From positions 24,898-88,897 of IMG/VR virus record IMGVR_UViG_3300020177_001482: DNA of 64,000 bases. One strand, given 5' to 3'. This stretch comes from a virus. The position numbers and the translations under genes are program-made. The notes beneath the pieces were generated by a model. It had not been told where the DNA came from. It saw only the letters and a list, made by a program, of their open reading frames with translations, and ran no database searches. Below are positions 34,121 through 43,184 of this stretch, one piece after another. Position 1 is the stretch's first letter, and every line of letters begins with the position of its first letter.

Positions 34121-35442
34121 TCGAATGCTCTCTTGTTATTTTGTAAGATTTTAGTTATGTCTGTTCCCCTTATCCTGTCTAACCTTTCGATTTCTGCTTT
34201 GCCTTTTTTTTGTCCTTCTATGTATTTCTCTTTATCGTACACATATTCGTTGTTTCTCTTCTGCTTTTGCATTTCGTCCAACTGTGAAAAAAAATTCCTT
34301 AAATTTTTATTTTTATACTTGATAGTTTTTTCTCTCACATCATCAATAATCTCAGACATTATGTCATATGGCATGAACAATGGTGCTATGGCATTATCAT
34401 GTGAGAAATTGAATACTTGTTTTGTCAATAATTCTATCCCTAGGTCGTTGCTTAGGTGAACCATGTTTTCAAGGTCAAAAAGTCCAGGCAGTGTTATAGT
34501 GAGGTCCAACTGCATACGTTTGTAATCGTGGTTATTGTCACAAAACTGTAGACCGTATTTGATGTTGTCCAACCATTCATTATACTTGAGACCTGTTCTA
34601 ATATATTCTCCAATCTCACCTGTGCCGTCTATAGATGCACATATCTGGAATTTTGGGAAATACTTTAGTAAGTCATCAAAAAGATTCTTGCCATAAAAAT
34701 TTATCCTACTCATGTTAGAATTGTATCTCGCTAACACCTTGTCTGCATATCCTAGTTCCTTAATTCTTTCCATTGCTGTCCAATGTATTTTCCACATCAG
34801 AGGTTCGCCTCCACACCAGTACAATTCAGTAATTCTTTTTTGTTCTACTGCTTCTACAAATTCTTTAACAATCTGTTGATCATGAAACTTTTGCAACTTC
34901 TCTTTGATATCTTTTCTACCCCATATCCTATAGTGTTCATAATCGCCTTTTCCGTGTTTTTTATTCTCGGTCTCCCATGTGCTTGATAACATGTCTCCAC
35001 ACATTCTACAACTGAAGTTGCAAAGGTTAGAGAACCTATAATCAAAACTTTCAACTTTCATCGTTGTTACACCTGTGGCGTCTGTGCTGTCAAATGCTTC
35101 GTTGATTTTGTTTTTATACAACCAATTGAAATGTTGTCTGTATACTTGTTCATTCAACAATTTGTAATTGCACACAGCACATTGAGGTATCTCCTCACCT
35201 GCTAACAGTTTAAGCCTTACACTTTTCATGTAGTCCGAGTTCCAATGTTGTTCCAAAGTCGTAAGATTCAATTTATCGTTATGACCTTTTGGATCAATAG
35301 TATCAATATACTGCTTGAAGTTTTCACTAGATTCACGTGAACTACAACACAACCTACGCTCCATTTGTGGCGACAAGTATGTGTGTGTCCATGGAGCCAT
35401 GCAAAAAGTCTTGTTTCCTTCGTTTGGTTTAATCCTTTTCAT
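34102..35442 (-). CDS. Radical SAM protein B with N-terminal SPASM-like region
   Basis: A 446-residue paralogue of A. TFCMAPWTHTYLSP, RRLCCSSRE and PQCAVCN form the N-terminal Cys region. Radical SAM Cys141, Cys145 and Cys148 lie in FSNLCNFSCRMCG, followed by YWCGGEPLM. The ATG at 35442 is chosen because GGAG lies 5 bases upstream; the longer frame starts at 35484. The gene is more AT-rich than its relatives E and D, hinting at a separate origin. It ends in a variant of the shared C-terminal motif (LDRIRGTDI). Confidence 0.85.
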   Translation of the reverse strand: MKRIKPNEGNKTFCMAPWTHTYLSPQMERRLCCSSRESSENFKQYIDTIDPKGHNDKLNLTTLEQHWNSDYMKSVRLKLLAGEEIPQCAVCNYKLLNEQVYRQHFNWLYKNKINEAFDSTDATGVTTMKVESFDYRFSNLCNFSCRMCGDMLSSTWETENKKHGKGDYEHYRIWGRKDIKEKLQKFHDQQIVKEFVEAVEQKRITELYWCGGEPLMWKIHWTAMERIKELGYADKVLARYNSNMSRINFYGKNLFDDLLKYFPKFQICASIDGTGEIGEYIRTGLKYNEWLDNIKYGLQFCDNNHDYKRMQLDLTITLPGLFDLENMVHLSNDLGIELLTKQVFNFSHDNAIAPLFMPYDIMSEIIDDVREKTIKYKNKNLRNFFSQLDEMQKQKRNNEYVYDKEKYIEGQKKGKAEIERLDRIRGTDITKILQNNKRAFEWWTSI

Positions 35443-36712
35443 ATAACTCCGTGAGTTCTGGGAATACATCGAGAATATTTTCATCCCTGATCACATCCAA
35501 TTTATTCATTGCTTGTCTGAACTGTGGCAGGTCTTTACTGTTGTCCCTTCTCATCATGTAATCTATGCCTGATTCAAATCCTTTGGTTGCCCTAGTGAGA
35601 CTATCTAGAGGACGTAACCATTCAATATGTTTTTGATACTTTTCTTTCACCTTGTCTTTGAACGTTTCAGGCAACAGGTCAATTCTTTGTGCATAAGGAA
35701 ACTGTAACAAATTGAAGTTAAAATCCTGTGGTTTTAGCAATCCTTGATCTACCCAATTTCTATGGAAGTCAGGAATGTGTAGGGCATTTATAAGTCCAAC
35801 TGTAGAACTGATATAAAAGTCAACCTGTGGGCACACCTCTAACATCCTCTTTCTGTTAGCAACAATATCATTCCACACAGTTCCTTTACGCATGAACTCT
35901 CCACGTTTGCCTTCTGCATCTAGGCTGGCACCTATTGACACGGAATCAAACTTATTCCAAAGTTCAAGTACATCTATGTCCTTAAATTTTGTTTTAGTAA
36001 AATTCGTGTTGTAAATTAATCTTACGTGGTACATTTTACGCTTGTCTAATTCTTTCAATATCCTATAGTGCTCTTCCATTATTATTGGTTCACCACCAGC
36101 AAAATAAAATTGTTCTACATGCTCAAACTGATCTAACATCTGTTCCCATATGTCGTCACTGCTCCGTCCCACTTTCATTATCTTTGCATGGTTAGGAGGA
36201 GAACCTGTGAGTTTCTTGTGGTCTTCATACCAGTTACTACTGAACCATGTTCCGCAACTCCTACAGGCCAGGTTACATAGGTTACTAAATCTTATATCCC
36301 AATACTTGATAACAAAATCTGCTGTGCCGTCTGCCTGTGTGTTTTCAACCATTCCAATATTGTGTCCGAAGTGTTTGTTAGAGCTCAGTCGCAGGCTAAA
36401 AAATCCTGACTTCTCTTGGTCGTAACATTTAGAACAGTGTTTGCTGGCCTTGTTTGCCAGCATGTTCTTTCTGATGCCTTTCATCTCCTCGTTGTTGAAT
36501 ACTTCTGCCATGGAATTCTTGTTGAGATCACCTACTGGATATTTGTCCAATGCAAAACAACAAGGATACGCTCTACCGTCAGGGAAAGCATGTATGTGCA
36601 ACCATGGCATCATACAGAACGTGTCACTGTCTATCAACAACCCCTTTTCTTTGGACGTCATGTCTTTGATCTTTAGTTTCTCGGGCTCTTTGGCCCCATA
36701 ATCATAGGCCAC
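35429..36712 (-). CDS. Radical SAM protein C with N-terminal SPASM-like region
   Basis: A 427-residue paralogue. Cys33 lies in TFCMMPWLHIHAFPDG, Cys51-Cys52 in AYPCCFA, and Cys93/Cys96 in HCSKC, all before the core. The core has Cys146, Cys150 and Cys153 in FSNLCNLACRSCG, then FYFAGGEPIIM. This is the clearest SPASM-like spacing of the five (CxxxPW...DG..YPCC...CxxC). The C-terminus ends ENILDVFPELTELY. It overlaps D by 11 bases and B by 14 bases. Confidence 0.87.
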   Translation of the reverse strand: MAYDYGAKEPEKLKIKDMTSKEKGLLIDSDTFCMMPWLHIHAFPDGRAYPCCFALDKYPVGDLNKNSMAEVFNNEEMKGIRKNMLANKASKHCSKCYDQEKSGFFSLRLSSNKHFGHNIGMVENTQADGTADFVIKYWDIRFSNLCNLACRSCGTWFSSNWYEDHKKLTGSPPNHAKIMKVGRSSDDIWEQMLDQFEHVEQFYFAGGEPIIMEEHYRILKELDKRKMYHVRLIYNTNFTKTKFKDIDVLELWNKFDSVSIGASLDAEGKRGEFMRKGTVWNDIVANRKRMLEVCPQVDFYISSTVGLINALHIPDFHRNWVDQGLLKPQDFNFNLLQFPYAQRIDLLPETFKDKVKEKYQKHIEWLRPLDSLTRATKGFESGIDYMMRRDNSKDLPQFRQAMNKLDVIRDENILDVFPELTELYEKD

Positions 36713-38045
36713 GGTACCACTCTCCTATAATTGGGAAAGTCTTTTCAAAGTCCTTGCCTGATCGTTTGTCGTACTGACTGTAGAATTCCTTGAAGTCTTT
36801 CTGTAGTTTGCTCTGTTCGGCCGCATCCGCATGCGGTGTTTTCACAACATCAAGGTAGTCGATTAATCTCTGTGTTTGATCTATTTCCATGCTCTCCAAC
36901 CATCTGTTATTATTAGTTAAGAACTTTACCAAACCACCCTTAAATTTATTTCTAAGTTCATCTGGCAGTACAAGGGGTGACTGAAAACTAGGGAACCGCA
37001 ATATATTGAGTGTGAAATTGATTGTTGGTCCGTATACTTTGCTCGCACTCTTGAACCAAACCATCTTCTCTAAAAACTCAGGCAGTGTTTCTAAACACAA
37101 AGCATTTATGGTTGCCATGTTGTGTATTTCAGAAGGTACTTTGTCCACCATCATGTGTAAAAGGTTAGAATGCCATGTTCCAAAGTCCAATCCATCTCTG
37201 ATGTATTCTGCCTGTTGAAACGTTGCTTCGCAACTTGTGTACAAATGAAAGTTCTTGAACCCTTTCAGTTTCGTTTTGAATCTATCTATAATGCTTTGTT
37301 TCGCTCCTAGATTAGAGTTGATAGCAATACGCATGTCTGGGTTTATTTTGTCCCCCTGTGTTTCTATCCAATCCAACAACCTCCATAAGTTAGGAGACAT
37401 CATTGGCTCTCCACCCGTGATCCTTAATTCATCCAAACTCTTGTGCAGATCCGATTCCCACCACTTGTAGAATGCCTCGATGTATGGATTTGTCTCGTCC
37501 TTTTTATATGGTTCCGCTGAATCGTGTGCATGGGTGAAATGGTTACGTCCGTCTGACTTCAATCCTGTGTATGGCCCTTGTCTTTTGATGTTGTTTGCCC
37601 ACGTAGAACTGAATTGAGGATTACAATACGTACAGGCAAAATTACATGTCCTGTCAAATGCAATCTCAAGTGTTTTCAAATTAACATTATCCTTATAAGG
37701 TGATTCATATGCATTTTGTAGATCATCATTGGTGAATATCTTAGATTTATATACCCTGTCGCTTATGTTGTCTCTGCCAACATCTTCTATCTTCCAGCAG
37801 TACTCACATCCTGCAGGCCTCTCACCACACTGCATCTGTCTTCGTTGTTCTTTCTTTTGTCTTGTGTTGTGTATCGCACTTGGGTTTGTTTTTATCTCTT
37901 CGAGGTCAATCTTGTGTGGTAGTGGATGATGACAACTTGTGGTCATTCCACTGCCTAACCATATTGTAGCATTATACCACTTGGCTCCACAGAAACTTGC
38001 ACTCTTTGGATCTAGTATTTGTTTTTTATATTCAAGATCGTCCAT
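36702..38045 (-). CDS. Radical SAM protein D, variant N-terminal Cys region
   Basis: A 447-residue paralogue. The N-terminal region is a variant: SFCGAKWYNATIWL, TSCHHPLPHKI and GCEYCW replace the CxxPW and CC forms, pairing it with E. Radical SAM Cys134, Cys138 and Cys141 lie in RTCNFACTYCN, and LRITGGEPMM follows. The C-terminus has YDKRSGKDFEKTFP. It overlaps the SGNH-like gene upstream by 14 bases. Confidence 0.87.
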   Translation of the reverse strand: MDDLEYKKQILDPKSASFCGAKWYNATIWLGSGMTTSCHHPLPHKIDLEEIKTNPSAIHNTRQKKEQRRQMQCGERPAGCEYCWKIEDVGRDNISDRVYKSKIFTNDDLQNAYESPYKDNVNLKTLEIAFDRTCNFACTYCNPQFSSTWANNIKRQGPYTGLKSDGRNHFTHAHDSAEPYKKDETNPYIEAFYKWWESDLHKSLDELRITGGEPMMSPNLWRLLDWIETQGDKINPDMRIAINSNLGAKQSIIDRFKTKLKGFKNFHLYTSCEATFQQAEYIRDGLDFGTWHSNLLHMMVDKVPSEIHNMATINALCLETLPEFLEKMVWFKSASKVYGPTINFTLNILRFPSFQSPLVLPDELRNKFKGGLVKFLTNNNRWLESMEIDQTQRLIDYLDVVKTPHADAAEQSKLQKDFKEFYSQYDKRSGKDFEKTFPIIGEWYRGL

Positions 38046-38772
38046 CTTTTCCTTTGAAGTAGTCTTTTAACTTGTTGTATTCGTCTGTAGGACAAAGTAT
38101 TTCACTCCTAAACATAATGTCCTTGACCCAGTGGTAGTGTGCTATTGGCGGAGGGTGTGATTCGCCTGGCATGTAGTATTCTTTATAATTATCTTGCCCA
38201 AATTCCCACAATCCTTTTTTGTCTTCATAAAAAATAAACTTTGTCCAGTCTATGTGATTGTACAAAGTTTGTTCACTATTACTGTGGAAATTATGATTTA
38301 TGACATTCTTGTTGAACACCATCATTGTGTATGGTATTCTTTTCTTATCAAGGAATAGTTGTGTCCTTAAAATATGTTCAAGTGTTCTATAACTTTGATG
38401 CTGTTCATTCCAAAAATGTCGTCTAAAATAATCATGCTTGTCGGCAAGTCTATGTCCTCCGAACCAAGTGCTCCATTTGAAATCATCATCCCAGACACGA
38501 TAGGTTATACGTCCATCTAAATTATCGACGCCTTCGTCGAGAGTTATCACCTCATACCTGTCGGCTCCGGACCACATAATGTACATGTGTGCGATTTCCC
38601 TGTGTTTCATTGCACTGTTGATCACTGCCCTTGATATTGTTTCGTTCCCGCTGGCCGATCTGCCCTTGTTGAGCATGTGTGACCCACCGTCGAACCATGG
38701 GATAAATTTAGGCCAGCAATCCCATTTGAATCTTGTGAAACTGCAACCGTGTGCAACTGTAATATCAGGCAT
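38032..38772 (-). CDS. SGNH-hydrolase-like protein
   Basis: A 246-residue relative of the protein at 32152. The start VAHGCSFTRFKWD contains the GCSFT block I, RSASGNETISRAV supplies the Gly/Asn block, and a late ESHPPPIAHYHW gives candidate catalytic His residues. It lies between radical SAM genes D and E, with overlaps of 14 and 8 bases, so the two enzyme types probably act in one pathway. Confidence 0.68.
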   Translation of the reverse strand: MPDITVAHGCSFTRFKWDCWPKFIPWFDGGSHMLNKGRSASGNETISRAVINSAMKHREIAHMYIMWSGADRYEVITLDEGVDNLDGRITYRVWDDDFKWSTWFGGHRLADKHDYFRRHFWNEQHQSYRTLEHILRTQLFLDKKRIPYTMMVFNKNVINHNFHSNSEQTLYNHIDWTKFIFYEDKKGLWEFGQDNYKEYYMPGESHPPPIAHYHWVKDIMFRSEILCPTDEYNKLKDYFKGKDGRS

Positions 38773-40135
38773 TCATACACTCCTTCCAAAATTCTTCCAT
38801 TTCAGGGAACGTGTTCAAGAACCTAGTAGAACGCCTGCGATCGTGTTCGTTAAAAAAAGCGTAAAAGTTTTTTTTATTTTGCGTACTTTCGTCCGCGTTT
38901 TCGCGCCAGTATGCGAGATTCCTCTGCATCTTTTGTATCTCGAAGTCCTTGAATATGTGTAACCCGTTCGACTCGCCGGAATTTAACTGCATGTACTTTA
39001 TATTATCTTCATGTATTGCCTGATACGACTCTGGTAGCAGTGTGATCTGTTGCCATGCGGGTTGACGTAGCAGTGGCACATCGAACCACACCCTCTGGTA
39101 TGTCTTCGAGTACTTGGTACGTAGTTCCAATATCTTCTCCAGCAGTTTGTCCATGCTTGTTATACTGAGGTTGTTGTAAGTGCATATGAACGTTATTGAA
39201 TTTCGACCTGGTATCCTGTCCAAGAACTCCTCCACATTGTCCATCATGCGGTCAAATTCCAGACCGTCACGTATGTACTCAGCACGTTCGCCGAATGCGT
39301 CAACACTCACGAACTGCATCATGTGTTCCACCTTCTCCTGCATACATATTTCATGTGCCATGTTGAAGTACTTCTCCTTCAACTTCTTGTCCGGAGGACA
39401 CATATTGCTAGTGACGTTTAGATGCAGGTCTTTTTTAGGGTGGTCCATTATGTATTGGAACACTTTGTAAGTGTTCTTGTCCATCATGGGTTCTCCACCG
39501 GTCATACGGAAGTGCTTTAGATTCTTGTACAGTGTTGGCCACCATCTCCAGAAAGCGGTCACGTAGGGGTTGTCCTCCCTGTTGGGTATGGGCCTACGCC
39601 TGCCCTGGAAGTGTTCTGGTGCGTTGTGGGGAGGGGTGGTAGGATATTCGCCGTATCTGTCCACCTCCTTGGCCCACGTTGTCGAGAACTGTGGTGAACA
39701 ATAACTGCACTTGAAGTTACAAGCGTTGTTGAAGTTCACCTCAACATATCTCGGCGTCCAACGTTCGTCTATTGGATTCTTTCTGATGTCATCAAAGTCC
39801 TGCATTGCCCATGGCTCTCCGGACCTGTAGTGCCTGTCACTCATCTCCCCGGTCTTCTCAATGTTCCAGCAGTATGAACAACCGTCCGGTTGCTGTCCTT
39901 GGAGCATCTGTTGTCGCTGTTGCAGTTTTTCCTGTGTGTTGTGCAATGCCGCGGGATTTGAATTCAATTGGTCGGCGTCTATCTCGTGCAGTGGCGGATG
40001 GTAGCACGAGTTCGTAAGTCCCGTGGGTAGGTGCAGTGACGTCTGGTTCCACTTTGCCAGACACATGGTCGGGGAAACTTCTTGCAGTCTATCCTTGACT
40101 TTCAAGGCGTCTGCTTTGTAATCACTGGTACTCAC
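38765..40135 (-). CDS. Radical SAM protein E, variant N-terminal Cys region
   Basis: A 456-residue paralogue closest to D by pattern: TMCLAKWNQTSLHL, NSCYHPPLHEI and GCSYCW precede the core. Radical SAM Cys139, Cys143 and Cys146 are in NNACNFKCSYCS, and FRMTGGEPMMD follows. The C-terminus has NEHDRRRSTRFLNTFPEM. D and E form one subgroup; A, B and C form another. Confidence 0.87.
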   Translation of the reverse strand: MSTSDYKADALKVKDRLQEVSPTMCLAKWNQTSLHLPTGLTNSCYHPPLHEIDADQLNSNPAALHNTQEKLQQRQQMLQGQQPDGCSYCWNIEKTGEMSDRHYRSGEPWAMQDFDDIRKNPIDERWTPRYVEVNFNNACNFKCSYCSPQFSTTWAKEVDRYGEYPTTPPHNAPEHFQGRRRPIPNREDNPYVTAFWRWWPTLYKNLKHFRMTGGEPMMDKNTYKVFQYIMDHPKKDLHLNVTSNMCPPDKKLKEKYFNMAHEICMQEKVEHMMQFVSVDAFGERAEYIRDGLEFDRMMDNVEEFLDRIPGRNSITFICTYNNLSITSMDKLLEKILELRTKYSKTYQRVWFDVPLLRQPAWQQITLLPESYQAIHEDNIKYMQLNSGESNGLHIFKDFEIQKMQRNLAYWRENADESTQNKKNFYAFFNEHDRRRSTRFLNTFPEMEEFWKECMNA

Positions 40136-41021
40136 GATCTTGCACTCCCTTGTTAATGTGTTGTGGCATTATAAATCTGTAGAACTTGCTGTCATCCTCG
40201 CAATACTCTGCTATAGGTATGTCCAGTTGTTGTCTTAGGCTGTTACCAAACAAATGTAACTGGTCATCTATGTTTTCTATATCCACTTGATTGAAATAAT
40301 TTTGCATCTCATCAAGATCCCTTATCTTGAAAAATTCATTATTGGGTTCAAGCACAGTGTAGAAACAACCCATCCTCGCACCCAGCATAGCATATTTGCC
40401 ATTGTCTATGTCCGCCCCTATTGTACACCAAGTGCTTAACATTTTTAAATTTTGTCTCCAAATGGACTTAGAATAGTTTTTGGCTGTAATAGGTTTTCCC
40501 TTGTCAGTACTCATCTTGACACCTTCCCTGTAGCCTGCCACAAACGCCTGTTGTGGTGTTGCATTTATGACTGTCGTGGAATAGCAGTTGTGCAGATTCT
40601 CGTGTGGCACTCCCCAGCAGAAATCTATCTGGTTTTCTTCGGTGTCAGCGTTTTCGTGTGTTCGCATGTTTAGGCAAGTGTCTTTAGACCAACCAACCAA
40701 TCCTCCATTGCCGTACACCAACCCATTTATGTTGTTCCTTGCTCTCCACCTGTGTACTGCTTTCTTGTTTGTCTTGTTCCAATCCAGTGTCTCCAAAAGG
40801 AATCTTTCATCTATGATGTTGTCACCGTCGACGCTTATGAAGAAATCGGTCTCCGCCACGTCTGCCGCGGCCTTGTGTGCGTTGTCAAAACCCACCACGC
40901 CGTCAACACGCTTGACCCAGGGCACCTTGTTCTTGAGGTCCGCCCAGTTCTGTTCTTTGTTGGGCTCCTTGTAACTGATGTACACGAAATCGAGGTCGCT
41001 TATTCTCGTTCTATCTGCCAT
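40122..41021 (-). CDS. GT-A-like glycosyltransferase
   Basis: A 299-residue protein. LDFVYISYKEPNKEQNW begins a GT-A fold, and TDFFISVDGDNIID contains the DxD-type metal site. GLVYGNGGLVGWSK resembles the acceptor loop. The substrate is not evident. It is homologous by pattern to the protein at 27145-28470, which has lost the DxD. It overlaps the small gene upstream by 22 bases and radical SAM gene E by 14 bases. Confidence 0.72.
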   Translation of the reverse strand: MADRTRISDLDFVYISYKEPNKEQNWADLKNKVPWVKRVDGVVGFDNAHKAAADVAETDFFISVDGDNIIDERFLLETLDWNKTNKKAVHRWRARNNINGLVYGNGGLVGWSKDTCLNMRTHENADTEENQIDFCWGVPHENLHNCYSTTVINATPQQAFVAGYREGVKMSTDKGKPITAKNYSKSIWRQNLKMLSTWCTIGADIDNGKYAMLGARMGCFYTVLEPNNEFFKIRDLDEMQNYFNQVDIENIDDQLHLFGNSLRQQLDIPIAEYCEDDSKFYRFIMPQHINKGVQDREYQ

Positions 41022-41302
41022 GTGACTCCCCCTTCCCCTATGTTGTTAGGCCAGTGTATGTCGCCGTCCTGGAAGAAATAACCTTTGCTTGACTTTTTCA
41101 ATGTCCTATACTGTGTCTTTGGATTTAGCGTGGGTTTGACCACAATCTCACCATCCCGCAACATGAGGTTCTGCTCGCCGTACTGTCGTGCCCACAATTT
41201 CTTGGCATGGGTAACCTCATGCTGTTGGCCTTCGACTGTCACAAAAAACTTCTTTGGTGCACGTTTTGGCATTTTTTTCAGTGCATCAAATAATCCTGGC
41301 AT
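41000..41302 (-). CDS. Small hypothetical protein
   Basis: A 100-residue basic protein containing KRAPKKFFVTVEGQQHEVTH and ending in a beta-rich DGDIHWPNNIGEGGV. The ATG at 41302 is set by AAGGAG 5 bases upstream; longer in-frame starts at 41317 and 41341 are rejected. The function is unknown. Confidence 0.6.
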   Translation of the reverse strand: MPGLFDALKKMPKRAPKKFFVTVEGQQHEVTHAKKLWARQYGEQNLMLRDGEIVVKPTLNPKTQYRTLKKSSKGYFFQDGDIHWPNNIGEGGVTWQIERE

Positions 41303-42080
41303 GTAACTCCTTGTCATGATAGTGCCACAGCCTGCTGACACGTGTCTCTCCGATGTACACGGAATCTCCCGTGCGGTTTGGGTACAGGTATTCGTTCTGA
41401 TCCTTGGTTCTCATGGTGCCGTTTACCCCAGGCTTGTGGTGTATGAATTTGAACCAATCATAATCAATCAACTCTTTAGCAGTGGGATCCATAATTCTGT
41501 GTGCCAAGGCAAAAACAACGTCTGTGCTGGGATATCTGTCATGGCAAGAGATCAACATTTCAGTTTTGACCTTTTCCCAATTCTTGACTATATGTTCTGC
41601 TATCTCATAGAACCTCTGTGCTTTCGCACTCTTACGGAAGTACATCAGACCATTGTAGATGTTGGGCAAGTGATTCCTTGTGAACAATTTCCTATATGGT
41701 GTCTGTTTCACCACATTGCCTCTATAGTCAAAACAGTTGACACTGAACACTAAATCGTGTTGCCACAAGTGATACCACCACCAATCCGTGTTGATCGTCC
41801 ATAACATGTCTGCTTCTAATTTTATCGTATGGGTAAAAGGTGTGATACGAAACGCCTTGTACTCGTTGGCCCACTTGATTTCATGCGAAGCACTGTCGTC
41901 TTGTCTCATCATTTTTACGACATCCACGTGTTGATTTTCGAATTTGCTTTTCTCGTCCGTGACCACACATATCTGATTGTCTCTGTTCCAACGCTTGATG
42001 CTCTTGGCCAAGGTTATAGACAGTTCAACGTAGTCAGTCTTGTCGTTGTTCTGTGCGAACCAAAGGAATCCCCTAGACAT
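41286..42080 (-). CDS. Glycosyltransferase, GT-A-like
   Basis: A 264-residue protein. WFAQNNDKTDYVELSITLAK and NQICVVTDEKSKF resemble the N-terminal strands of GT8/GT-A-type enzymes. TIKLEADMLW supplies an E-x-D metal-site candidate. LPNIYNGLMYFRKSAKA is the usual asparagine-bearing acceptor strand. The donor sugar is unknown. It overlaps the gene upstream by 8 bases. Confidence 0.62.
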   Translation of the reverse strand: MSRGFLWFAQNNDKTDYVELSITLAKSIKRWNRDNQICVVTDEKSKFENQHVDVVKMMRQDDSASHEIKWANEYKAFRITPFTHTIKLEADMLWTINTDWWWYHLWQHDLVFSVNCFDYRGNVVKQTPYRKLFTRNHLPNIYNGLMYFRKSAKAQRFYEIAEHIVKNWEKVKTEMLISCHDRYPSTDVVFALAHRIMDPTAKELIDYDWFKFIHHKPGVNGTMRTKDQNEYLYPNRTGDSVYIGETRVSRLWHYHDKELHARII

Positions 42081-42825
42081 TGGCTATCTCCTTGTTTAAT
42101 ACATGCACATCTTGGTCTTTGACAAATGAAATCTGATCTTTGTACCGCCAGGCCAGGCCGTTGTCGGTCATTTCGATGATTTCACAATCACGTGGCAGTG
42201 TTGGCAGTGCGAATGGCATCTTCTCATATCCCATGAATCCGTTGACCTGTTGCAGTGCCATCGCAAACAGGTAATCATTACGCAGGTTCCTAGCGTATAT
42301 CCTGTACATCTCCCTGAAGTAACTGTAGTTCTCCTTGATGTATTTCACGGTGTCAAATATCTTCCTGACCTTTTCGTTCTTCTTGAACAGTAGCAAAGTG
42401 GCCCACACCATGGGTATCATACTCCACCTTCTCTGATCAAAACTGTCTCTGCCTGTCAAGTCGTGTGCCGTGCCTGGTACCAGGAAATCATATTCAGTGT
42501 CAAACAAGTTTTTCAAATTATCAGAGAAACAGAAGTAGTCAATGTCCATGACCAATGTTGTGTCGTATGGGGACAATTCATAGGACATGTGCCTGTCCAC
42601 ATTGTTCCAGGGTTCACCATTCAATTTGTTGCCCAATTCTGGCTCTATGAACTTGTACTCTATGAAACCTAGGGGACTCATCCTGCTGAAGGTTTCAAAG
42701 TTGGTGACCACCGTTATGTTTTTCGAGATGTTTTTCTTGACCAATCGGACACAACGTTCCAGGATCTTGTGATACCTTGTGTGTTCCGTGTCAAAACAGA
42801 ATAGCAATACTCCTTGCGTCATCAT
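42073..42825 (-). CDS. Glycosyltransferase, GT-A-like
   Basis: A 250-residue relative of the previous protein. KNITVVTNFETFSR is the first strand region, and TTLVMDIDYFCFSD holds a DxD metal site (DID). WATLLLFKKNEKVRKIF matches the later helix. Three transferases of this group in 3 kb indicate a multi-step glycan. Confidence 0.65.
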   Translation of the reverse strand: MMTQGVLLFCFDTEHTRYHKILERCVRLVKKNISKNITVVTNFETFSRMSPLGFIEYKFIEPELGNKLNGEPWNNVDRHMSYELSPYDTTLVMDIDYFCFSDNLKNLFDTEYDFLVPGTAHDLTGRDSFDQRRWSMIPMVWATLLLFKKNEKVRKIFDTVKYIKENYSYFREMYRIYARNLRNDYLFAMALQQVNGFMGYEKMPFALPTLPRDCEIIEMTDNGLAWRYKDQISFVKDQDVHVLNKEIANV

Positions 42826-43139
42826 TCACCTTTTCTTGTAAAAGTTTCGTACATCTGGTGATATGCGTTCAAGGCCTCCTGGTTCCGTTCAATCAGTGTT
42901 TTCAAAAAATCATCAGCGTCCTTGATCTCTACTGGATTGTTGTTTGTGTCCAGTATGAAAAATTTACCGTTATTTTCCTTCAGTGTCCTAACTATGCATA
43001 TGGTCTGGGCGTCCGCACGGAACAGATTGCCGTTGTACGCCAACACCTGTCGTGCGTGTGCCTTCTCCAGAGCGTTGCGTTTGGCGACCGCTATATCATA
43101 AGATAGGTCTGATTGTTTTTTGAGTTCGCGAATATCCAT
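42822..43139 (-). CDS. Hypothetical protein from a leaderless promoter
   Basis: A 105-residue protein. The first half is helical and charged (DIRELKKQSDLSYDIAVAKR), and the second half has FFILDTNNNPVEIKDADDFL. The ATG at 43139 is the base where transcription is predicted to begin. The in-frame TTG at 43154 lies in the spacer before the -10 box and is rejected. It overlaps the glycosyltransferase start by 4 bases. Confidence 0.6.
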   Translation of the reverse strand: MDIRELKKQSDLSYDIAVAKRNALEKAHARQVLAYNGNLFRADAQTICIVRTLKENNGKFFILDTNNNPVEIKDADDFLKTLIERNQEALNAYHQMYETFTRKGE

Positions 43140-43145
43140 ACCACA

Positions 43146-43174
43146 ATTATACAATAATTATGGTGGTATAGCAA
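43146..43174 (-). promoter_or_regulatory. sigma70-like promoter, predicted leaderless (- strand)
   Basis: On the - strand: TTGCTA (43174-43169), a 17-base spacer, TATAAT (43151-43146), then exactly 6 bases to the ATG at 43139. It is the only strong promoter seen ahead of the island from 43.1 to 27.1 kb. Confidence 0.75.
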
Positions 43175-43184
43175 CCTGGTAAAA

